Shown in pieces: positions 1 through 5,185 of a DNA stretch of 5,185 nucleotides. Made by a program: the position numbers and the translations under genes. Each line of letters begins with the position of its first letter. Position 1 is the first letter of the stretch. This DNA comes from Desulfobacteraceae bacterium (GTDB lineage: Bacteria; Desulfobacterota; Desulfobacteria; Desulfobacterales; UBA11574). The stretch covers positions 1-5,185 of the forward strand of contig DNGT01000280.1 in NCBI GenBank assembly GCA_003486165.1. The letters run 5' to 3'. Under the pieces are notes generated by a model. The model was not told the DNA's origin, did not search any database, and was given only the letters and a program-made list of their open reading frames with translations.

Positions 1-983
1 ATGCGTCCCTTTTCATTCACAATCTGATCAATGATAGTGGGTTCCAATAGTTGCCCCTGATTGATGATCGCCGAAGCCAACATTGCCCCGTGGAGGGGAG
101 ACATTTTTGTTTTATTGTTAAATCCAGAAGCGATCTCGGCCCACTGGTAGGGCTCATTAGATAAAGCGACACAACTGGGATCAACAATAATTTCAAAATC
201 AATGTTTTTGTTGAAACCAAATGCTTTCGCATATTCTTCAAGCGTGTCTTTACCAAGGTAAAGAGCGCCGATTTTCCCAAACACCGGATTCACCGACTGG
301 GCAAAGGCGTCCTTAAACGTGATCCGATTGGTGTACCGGGTTTTTCGATCTTTGAGCTGAGACTTATACAAAGTGTGTTTCATGCCGTTGTAAGTAAATA
401 CATGGTCTGAACTAAAACCATATTTTTCAATCGCCGCAGATGCGGTAATAATCTTAAATATGCTCGCTGCCGGGAACCTGTTATCAAGGCAGGGATTATC
501 GGACGGATCGGTTTTATCAAAACTCACCATGGATAAAATCTTGCCGGTAGCCGGATCCATGGCCACAATTCCAATGTATCGAGCGGTGGAGGTGTTGAGC
601 TTTGATAGAAGATAATTCTGCAGTTCAATGTTAAGACTGGTCTCTACCCTAAATCTATGCTCGTTTGAAACGAAATCGAAACTTTTGTTCTTTAGATTAA
701 TAAAAGATGCATGATTCAGAAGGGTCTGAACAGTCTTTTTGTCGATGGAACGACCCAGATTGAATGAAGGAAAAGAATCTGCTGCCAAACGAGGAATCGA
801 TTTTTCGCCAACGCCGCTGGTTATCCTGTAGGCTACTATAAATAAAAGGAACGCCAAAACAGAACATTTAAGAATACTTTTAAACAACCTCTTTTTTGCT
901 GCAGACCACTTAAGACCGGCCTGATATTCCCGCCAGTTCGGTCTCTCACTAGTTGTCTTATCAGTTTTAAGTCTTTGGGGCAT
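1..983 (-). CDS. Penicillin-binding protein, transpeptidase domain (3' end missing)
   Basis: The frame is open from an ATG at 983 to the left edge: 327 codons and two bases, no stop. The protein has a basic N-terminus, one hydrophobic anchor at about residues 36-53, then a periplasmic part. Around 112-125 (ETSLNIELQNYL) is the usual lead-in to a transpeptidase fold, followed by GIVAMDPATGKILSMVS (138-154). The catalytic motif SxxK is S174-I-F-K177 and the second motif SxN is S230-V-N232. The KTG motif should follow beyond the window. These motifs mark a serine D,D-transpeptidase that cross-links peptidoglycan on the outer face of the inner membrane. There is no glycosyltransferase domain before it, so it is not a class A enzyme; the short N-terminal region makes it a minimal monofunctional PBP. 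An in-frame GTG at 1004 is an alternative start; neither start has a strong Shine-Dalgarno. It follows metG in the same direction, separated by an inverted-repeat element. The family call is firm; the exact PBP role cannot be assigned. Confidence 0.9.
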   Translation of the reverse strand, partial: MPQRLKTDKTTSERPNWREYQAGLKWSAAKKRLFKSILKCSVLAFLLFIVAYRITSGVGEKSIPRLAADSFPSFNLGRSIDKKTVQTLLNHASFINLKNKSFDFVSNEHRFRVETSLNIELQNYLLSKLNTSTARYIGIVAMDPATGKILSMVSFDKTDPSDNPCLDNRFPAASIFKIITASAAIEKYGFSSDHVFTYNGMKHTLYKSQLKDRKTRYTNRITFKDAFAQSVNPVFGKIGALYLGKDTLEEYAKAFGFNKNIDFEIIVDPSCVALSNEPYQWAEIASGFNNKTKMSPLHGAMLASAIINQGQLLEPTIIDQIVNEKGR

Positions 984-1016
984 CGTATTATTTTGGTGAG
1001 TCACGATATCTTTAGT

Positions 1017-1035
1017 TAGTGTCCATCCATAAATG
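1017..1035 (+). repeat. Left terminal inverted repeat
   Basis: The sequence TAGTGTCCATCCATAAATG is matched base for base, in reverse complement, at 1179-1197. The match ends on both sides: outside, TT precedes TAG here and AC precedes it in the partner; inside, GTCT follows here and AGGA there. The core GTCCATCCATAAA is the part most likely to be recognised by a transposase. Confidence 0.9.
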
Positions 1036-1061
1036 GTCTTTTTGCCCAATCTCTTTGCTTG

Positions 1062-1092
1062 CCCCGTGAAATGGAGAGCCTATTTCACGGGG
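1062..1092. other. Perfect 11-bp hairpin inside the element
   Basis: CCCCGTGAAAT (1062-1072) pairs perfectly with ATTTCACGGGG (1082-1092) around a 9-base loop. The stem has four G-C pairs at its base and would fold in RNA from either strand. Neither side is followed directly by a T-run, so it does not look like a standard intrinsic terminator, although it lies downstream of metG and could still slow polymerase or protect the metG mRNA 3' end. It sits left of the middle of the inverted-repeat element and is probably a structural part of it. Confidence 0.8.
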
Positions 1093-1178
1093 GTGATGCT
1101 TAAAAAAATAATCTTCGGAATATCAATATATGCCTGTGGTTATTTTTTTCGCATGCCTTGATTTTGAACAAAAATCCT

Positions 1179-1197
1179 CATTTATGGATGGACACTA
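1179..1197 (-). repeat. Right terminal inverted repeat, overlapping the metG stop
   Basis: CATTTATGGATGGACACTA is the exact reverse complement of 1017-1035. Its outer three bases (1195-1197, CTA on the plus strand) are the TAG stop codon of metG on the minus strand, so the element abuts or overlaps the metG coding sequence. Confidence 0.9.
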
Positions 1198-3117
1198 GTT
1201 TAGAGATGTACCTGGTTTCATTTTTTTGTCCAGAGTTGCGACTGCGCAGCTATCTTTTTCGACAGCAGCCAACAACATGCCGTTAGAAAGGATACCCATC
1301 AACTTGGCTGGTTTCAGGTTCGCAACGACAACAACCTGCTTCCCCTCCAGATCCTCCGGAGAATAGGTCTCCGATATACCGGCCACAATAGTCCGTCTTT
1401 CTCCCATGTCAACCTCGAGCTTTAACAATTTTTTTGCCCGAGGAAGTGTCTCGGCATGAATGACGGTAGCAACCCTGAGATCTATTTTATTAAATTCTTC
1501 GAGAGTTATCTCGGGTTTAATGTCAAGCGCCATATCTTTTGTATCCTTCTTCTCAAGTGATGTCATAGGCATTTTTTCAAAATCGATCCTTGGGAAAAGC
1601 GTAATTGATTTCGGAACCCTCGTTCCGGGTACCAGGGTTTTCCATTTTTTAAGGATATCAAGACTAAAAGACTGCTTTTTCAGACCGATACCGAGATGTT
1701 TTTGCATGGTTTTCGCAGTTTCCGGCATTATTGGATAGATTAGACCGGATATGATTCTAAGTGATTCAAGCAGGTTATAAATGACGACTTCAAGCTGTTT
1801 ACGGCTGGATTTTTTCTTTGCAAGTACCCAAGGGGTCGTAAGGTCAATATATTTGTTCATATGGTTGATAAATTCCCAAATTGCCATGATCGCTTTGTTA
1901 AAAGCGAATGTCTTCATATGTTCTTCGAATTTGGCAATGGTTTCTAATGCCTCTGATTCCAAACCAAGATCTAATTCATTTTCCACATTACTATCAATTT
2001 CAGGAACGACTCGGGAAAAATATTTGTGGACCATGGCAAGAACTCTACTAAATAGATTCCCAAGGTCATTCGCAAGGTCAGAATTAATTCGTTGTATCAG
2101 TGCTTCTTCACTGAAATTGGAATCGAGCCCGAAGGTCATATCTCGCATCAGAAAAAATCGAAACGCATCGAGACCGTAAATATTTTTAAGTTGAAGCGGC
2201 TCTACTACATTCCCGATGCTTTTGGACATTTTGGTTTGATCGACATTCCAGTATCCATGGACATGCAAATGCTTGTATACGGGAATTCCTGCCGCCTTGA
2301 GCATGATCGGCCAGTAAATACCATGGGGTTTTAATATATCCTTGGCAATAATATGCTGGGCATGCGGCCAAAAAGTTTTAAACCGGTCTCCATCCGGATA
2401 CCCCAAGGCTGAAACGTAGTTTAAAAGCGCGTCAAACCAAACATAGGTAACATATTCTTTATCAAAGGGCAGTGTAATCCCCCACTTAAGGCGCTTTTTA
2501 GGCCTGGATATACAGAGGTCTTCAAGCGGCTCTTTGAGAAAGGATAGAACTTCATTTCTATAACGTTCCGGGCTTATGAAATCAGGATGGTTATGAATAT
2601 AATCAATAAGCCAGTCTTGATAGAGACTCATCTTAAAAAAGTAGTTGGATTCTTTTATGACTTCAGGCGTTGTTTCGTGATCAGGGCACTTGCCGTCAAC
2701 CAACTCTCGATCTGTATAAAAGCGCTCACACCCAAAGCAATAAAGCCCCTGGTATTCACTGAAATAGATATTCCCCGAATCATAGATCTGTTGCATGATC
2801 TGTTTTACCAACACCATGTGGGATGGATCCGTGGTACGGATGAAATAGCTGTATTTGATATTAAGTTCAGGCCAAAGATCTCTGAAAAGCCCGCTTATTT
2901 TGTCAACGTAGGTTCTGGGGCTTAAATTCTCTTTCTTGGCAGCTCGAACGACCTTATCGCCATGTTCATCTGTACCTGTTAGAAAAAAACTCTCTGCCTG
3001 AAGCATGGAATGAAATCTACAGGCAACATCGGCCACAATCGTTGTATAAGCGTGCCCAAGATGGGGTCTGGCATTCACATAATATATCGGTGTGGTTATA
3101 TAAAAAGGGGTAACCAT
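1195..3117 (-). CDS. metG: Methionine--tRNA ligase
   Basis: This 640-residue class I synthetase charges tRNA-Met with methionine, using ATP, in the cytoplasm. The HIGH-type motif is P18-H-L-G-H22 and the KMSKS loop is K296-M-S-K-S300. The connective-peptide insert carries one zinc knuckle, C127-x2-C130 with C144-x2-H147, as in the single-knuckle Thermus-type enzymes rather than the two-knuckle E. coli type. The helical anticodon-binding domain covers about 345-500, with N and W residues in FNKAIMAIWEFINHMNKYI. A linker of about 510-535 leads to a C-terminal tRNA-binding EMAPII/Arc1p-like OB domain (about 538-640; EFNKIDLRVATV, then ANLKPAKLMGILSNGM), which usually drives dimerisation and tRNA capture. 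Length is normal for this long form. The ATG at 3117 is supported by GGGAG five bases upstream. It follows the ricT-like gene by 48 bases. The TAG stop lies within the terminal repeat of a small element; the last residues (KPGTSLN) look like a complete family end. Confidence 0.98.
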   Translation of the reverse strand: MVTPFYITTPIYYVNARPHLGHAYTTIVADVACRFHSMLQAESFFLTGTDEHGDKVVRAAKKENLSPRTYVDKISGLFRDLWPELNIKYSYFIRTTDPSHMVLVKQIMQQIYDSGNIYFSEYQGLYCFGCERFYTDRELVDGKCPDHETTPEVIKESNYFFKMSLYQDWLIDYIHNHPDFISPERYRNEVLSFLKEPLEDLCISRPKKRLKWGITLPFDKEYVTYVWFDALLNYVSALGYPDGDRFKTFWPHAQHIIAKDILKPHGIYWPIMLKAAGIPVYKHLHVHGYWNVDQTKMSKSIGNVVEPLQLKNIYGLDAFRFFLMRDMTFGLDSNFSEEALIQRINSDLANDLGNLFSRVLAMVHKYFSRVVPEIDSNVENELDLGLESEALETIAKFEEHMKTFAFNKAIMAIWEFINHMNKYIDLTTPWVLAKKKSSRKQLEVVIYNLLESLRIISGLIYPIMPETAKTMQKHLGIGLKKQSFSLDILKKWKTLVPGTRVPKSITLFPRIDFEKMPMTSLEKKDTKDMALDIKPEITLEEFNKIDLRVATVIHAETLPRAKKLLKLEVDMGERRTIVAGISETYSPEDLEGKQVVVVANLKPAKLMGILSNGMLLAAVEKDSCAVATLDKKMKPGTSLN

Positions 3118-3122
3118 TTTTT

Positions 3123-3127
3123 CTCCC
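3123..3127 (-). promoter_or_regulatory. metG ribosome-binding site
   Basis: On the minus strand GGGAG precedes the metG ATG by five A-rich bases (3118-3122). It is the clearest Shine-Dalgarno in the window and fixes the metG start. The starts of holB, the ricT-like gene and the PBP have only weak or no such sequence. Confidence 0.8.
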
Positions 3128-3165
3128 AGGTATAAATTCTTGATTCGAGCTCTTTAATTTTTTTC

Positions 3166-3972
3166 CTATTTATTTATAATCTCATCGATCCCGGCCTCTA
3201 TTTCTTCACCACCCTCTAAACGAATCGCAATGCGATTGTAAATCGCATTATGGCGTATCACTTTGCCCTCGCCATCTTTAGTTTTAACCGCTTCCCCGAC
3301 TTTGGGAAATTTCTCCTTTATTTTTTTGTACATTTCATGCTCAAAAGTTAGACAACACATGAGCCTACCGCACTGCCCGGAAATTTTAGTAGGATTTAAC
3401 GACAGCCCTTGTTCTTTTGCCATTCTTATGGAAACTGGCCCGAATTTCTCGATAAATCCAGAGCAGCAGATTTCACGGCCGCACCTTCCTATACCACCGC
3501 ACATTTTTGCCTGATTACGTATGCCAACTTGTCGCATCTCTACTCTGACACCGAACTTTTTAACCAGCATTTTTACGAGTTGACGGAAATCAACACGACC
3601 TTCGGACGTGAAAAAAAATGTCAATTTACTTGCATCAAAGGAGCTCTCAACGCTAAAAAGATTCATTTTAAGCTCCAGTTCCCGAATGCAGCTCAGACAG
3701 TAGGCATGGGCCTCTTTTTCTGTCTCGGTATTTTTTTCTTTCTGGTTAAAATCTTCCTGACTTGCCAGACGAAATACTTTCTTAAGAGGCTTTCCCAATT
3801 GATTAGCCGCAGACTGATCGTATGGCACCGGAGGGACCACCACCATTCCTAATCCAAGCCCCTGCTCAGTTTCAACGATCACATGGTCACCTCGATTAAG
3901 GACAAATGCACCGCTATCAAAATCATAAACCTTTCCGGCAGGTTTGAATCTTATTCCAACAACTTTTTTCAT
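3166..3972 (-). CDS. ricT: PSP1-domain protein, RicT/YaaT family
   Basis: A 268-residue cytoplasmic protein with a beta-rich N-terminus (KVVGIRFKPAGKVYDF, residues 3-18) and the conserved PSP1 core. The core holds the diagnostic cysteine cluster C158-GGIGR-C164-GREI-C169-C170 and the second cluster GQC201-GRLMC206-C207-LTFEHEMY. C92 and C95 (YCLSC) add a third pair, nine cysteines in all. A KOW-like segment near 222-250 (FPKVGEAVKTKDGEGKVI) ends the protein. In Bacillus subtilis RicT joins RicA and RicF in a complex carrying Fe-S clusters that assists RNase Y in mRNA processing and affects sporulation, competence and biofilm formation; which of these roles holds here is unknown. It lies between holB and metG, 54 and 48 bases away, with the same orientation, and was probably co-transcribed. 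ATG at 3972 is the family-consistent start, although no good Shine-Dalgarno precedes it. The stop is TAG. Confidence 0.93.
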   Translation of the reverse strand: MKKVVGIRFKPAGKVYDFDSGAFVLNRGDHVIVETEQGLGLGMVVVPPVPYDQSAANQLGKPLKKVFRLASQEDFNQKEKNTETEKEAHAYCLSCIRELELKMNLFSVESSFDASKLTFFFTSEGRVDFRQLVKMLVKKFGVRVEMRQVGIRNQAKMCGGIGRCGREICCSGFIEKFGPVSIRMAKEQGLSLNPTKISGQCGRLMCCLTFEHEMYKKIKEKFPKVGEAVKTKDGEGKVIRHNAIYNRIAIRLEGGEEIEAGIDEIINK

Positions 3973-4026
3973 ATATTTAATTTCTGTGGCTTTTTATATA
4001 AAGTTTCGCACCCTGCAACTTGTGAC

Positions 4027-5082
4027 TCACACCTTTGCAAGCCTCATAATCAACACTTCCAAGGTGAGTCGCAAATTGGTGTTGGCCTGAATATTTTTCT
4101 GTGCCAAATGAATATCGTCAATCTTTGAGAGAAGTGAAGCAACACTCATCTTATTGGAATTACGTTGAACTTTTTCTCTCAAATCTTTGTTCATGATTTG
4201 TGCTGGATCAAATTTACAGATAACAAGATCTCTGAACCAGGATTTCATTACCTCCAAAGAATCGGCAAGGACACCTTTATTTTTTGAGAGATTTTCTGCA
4301 AATGCCAAGCGCAAAGGAATAGACATTATAGATAATGATTCAACGCTGTTTAGCAACCAGGCCCTTCGCTTGATCCAGTTTATTTTACTCATGTGACTTA
4401 TCATGGAAAGGGCCTTGGAAATACTGCCATTCGCCATGGTCGCAATTATCTTGGCATCATCGTGACTGGTGCCTTGTTTTTCGACAAGCAACGCCTCAAT
4501 GTGATTGTGGGGAATCGGGCTAAATCTAATATGCTGGCAGCGTGAGACGATCGTGGGAAGAAGATCAGATGTATGCACGGCAGTGAGTATCAGAACAGTT
4601 CGATCCGGAGGTTCCTCCAACATTTTTAGGAGGGCATTACCTGCTGCAGGATTCATCGCCTGAGCATCGCTTATAATGACCACACGCAATCTTGCCTCAT
4701 ATGGTTTCATGGTGAGGGTATTACAAAGATTACGTATTTGATCAATCCTGATAAAATTACCCGTCGGTTCTACCAAGATAATATCCGGATGATTACCAGA
4801 CTTGATTTTACTGCATGATTTGCAACATCCACAAATTCCGCTTTTTGTTGTTATTTTCTGAATCGTGCTACGGTTAGCTCGAATTATTTTCTCTTTAGGA
4901 AGATTTTCATCCCCATAATCAATACAGTTACTAGCCATAGCAGTCGCCATAGCTGTGGTTTTTTTGCCCACACCCTCAATTCCGAGAAAAAGAAGGGCAT
5001 GAGGTATGGTCTCATTTCGAAGAAGCGTCTTTAAAAGTCGGATCGGTTTTTCTTGACCCAATATCGACTCAAATCCAAACAT
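4027..5082 (-). CDS. holB: DNA polymerase III subunit delta' (clamp loader)
   Basis: The product is a AAA+-fold subunit of the clamp loader, which works with DnaX and delta to place the sliding clamp on primed DNA. Residues are counted from the ATG at 5082. FGFESILGQEKPIRLL (2-17) is the usual N-terminal box. A P-loop GIEGVGKKT lies at 34-42. The zinc-module cysteines are C84, C86, C87 and C90, followed by SGNHPDIILVEP (95-106). The Walker B region is VVIISDAQAMN (134-144), then GNALLKMLEEPP (148-159). Sensor 1 and the SRC motif (S180-R-C182) follow. The rest is the helical collar domain. Total is 351 residues, near normal. An in-frame GTG at 5100 would add MTGFQS; I prefer the ATG because family members begin close to the FGFESILGQ box, but neither has a clear ribosome site. 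The gene starts 22 bases after the HU/IHF stop (4 bases if GTG is used), which argues for co-transcription. TGA stop at 4027-4029. Confidence 0.95.
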   Translation of the reverse strand: MFGFESILGQEKPIRLLKTLLRNETIPHALLFLGIEGVGKKTTAMATAMASNCIDYGDENLPKEKIIRANRSTIQKITTKSGICGCCKSCSKIKSGNHPDIILVEPTGNFIRIDQIRNLCNTLTMKPYEARLRVVIISDAQAMNPAAGNALLKMLEEPPDRTVLILTAVHTSDLLPTIVSRCQHIRFSPIPHNHIEALLVEKQGTSHDDAKIIATMANGSISKALSMISHMSKINWIKRRAWLLNSVESLSIMSIPLRLAFAENLSKNKGVLADSLEVMKSWFRDLVICKFDPAQIMNKDLREKVQRNSNKMSVASLLSKIDDIHLAQKNIQANTNLRLTLEVLIMRLAKV

Positions 5083-5104
5083 CGATTGAAAACCAGTCAC
5101 AAAT

Positions 5105-5185
5105 TTAACAATCTACACGTTCTTTTAATTCTTTTCCGGATTTGAAAAATGGGAGTTTCTTGGGTTTAATCTGAACCTTTCCCCC
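5105..5185 (-). CDS. HU/IHF-family DNA-binding protein (C-terminal end only)
   Basis: The frame enters at the right edge and gives 26 residues ending PFFKSGKELKERVDC and a TAA stop. The pattern of a lysine-rich strand followed by F-x-x-G-K-x-L-K-x-x-V is the conserved C-terminus of HU, IHF-alpha and IHF-beta proteins, small dimeric proteins that bend DNA and organise the nucleoid. The DNA-contacting arm and N-terminal helices lie outside the window, so HU cannot be told from IHF here. It ends just upstream of holB in the same direction; in many genomes tmk (thymidylate kinase) occupies that place. The terminal cysteine is a little unusual. Confidence 0.8.
   Translation of the reverse strand, partial: GGKVQIKPKKLPFFKSGKELKERVDC

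Larger units (their letters stand above)
1017..1197. mobile_element. MITE-like element with perfect 19-bp terminal inverted repeats
   Basis: Two perfect 19-base inverted repeats bound a 181-base segment that almost fills the gap between metG and the PBP gene. The interior has no plausible gene, but holds an 11-bp perfect hairpin and AT-rich runs. The outer flanks are nearly the same sequence in direct orientation: TAGTTAG at 1013-1019 and TAGTTTAG at 1196-1203, a possible 7/8-base target duplication differing by one T. If so, the mobile unit itself is about 1020-1195 (TGTCC...GGACAC). Size, symmetry and lack of coding capacity fit a MITE mobilised in trans by a transposase of a related full-length IS. 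I do not recognise the IS family. A genome-wide intergenic repeat with a structural role would look similar. Only one copy lies in this window, so mobility is inferred. Confidence 0.7.

Noticed and set aside
17..280. An 87-codon minus-strand open frame at the left end
   Set aside because: It lies in another frame inside the transpeptidase gene, whose own frame is open from 983 to the edge and carries the SxxK and SxN motifs.
1062..1092. Intrinsic terminator for metG
   Set aside because: The stem is good, but no T-run follows directly on either strand.
983..1197. An ancestral metG-PBP fusion broken by the element
   Set aside because: If the left copy of the flanking repeat is used, the two frames would join without a stop, but the right copy restores a TAA stop, and MetG already has a complete C-terminal domain; a fusion would be unprecedented to my knowledge.
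1460..2925. Several plus-strand open frames of 80-132 codons opposite metG
   Set aside because: They are antisense shadows of a well-conserved synthetase, with no family resemblance of their own.
3118..3165. T-box, S-box or other riboswitch before metG
   Set aside because: Only 48 bases separate metG from the upstream gene, too short for such leaders, and no such structure is seen.
3973..4026. Possible promoter in the holB-ricT gap (TTGCAG and TATAAA on the minus strand)
   Set aside because: The two boxes are about 14 bases apart, too close for a standard sigma-70 promoter, and the region is short and AT-rich, so matches are expected by chance.
996..4030. The near-palindrome GTGAGTCAC at 996-1004 and its reverse complement at 4022-4030
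   Set aside because: Two copies of a 9-base near-palindrome in 5 kb are not persuasive, and one spans the end of the holB coding sequence; no regulator is implied.
3263..4396. Plus-strand open frames opposite the ricT-like gene and holB
   Set aside because: They overlap clear conserved genes on the other strand and show no recognisable domains.

Overview
The window is a compact, single-direction block of bacterial housekeeping genes, all on the minus strand. Read in transcription order (right to left) it holds: the last 26 codons of an HU/IHF-family DNA-bending protein; a DNA polymerase III delta' (clamp-loader) gene, holB; a PSP1-domain gene of the RicT/YaaT family; a long-form methionyl-tRNA synthetase gene, metG; and the first 327 codons of a membrane-anchored penicillin-binding transpeptidase that runs off the left edge.

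The gene content and moderately AT-rich composition suggest a Gram-negative anaerobe of the Desulfobacterota type (former Deltaproteobacteria). That is inference from family resemblance and gene order; there is no rRNA or other lineage marker here.

Layout: HU/IHF tail 5105-5185; holB 4027-5082 (a GTG start at 5100 is also possible); a 54-base gap; ricT-like 3166-3972; a 48-base gap; metG 1195-3117; a 211-base gap that is almost filled by a small inverted-repeat element (1017-1197); PBP 1-983. No convincing terminator or promoter is visible in the gaps between holB, ricT and metG, so these three probably share a transcript. The order holB, ricT, metG resembles the Bacillus subtilis neighbourhood holB-yaaT-(yabA...)-metS, with replication, RNA-processing and translation genes side by side.

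The non-routine item is the 181-base element at 1017-1197. It has perfect 19-base terminal inverted repeats, an 11-bp perfect internal hairpin and no coding capacity: the architecture of a MITE (a non-autonomous transposon derivative) or a related repeat. One terminus supplies part of the metG stop codon, and the flanks carry a near-identical 7/8-base direct repeat that could be the target-site duplication. I found no sign of a new defence system, CRISPR array, riboswitch, tRNA or other RNA gene.
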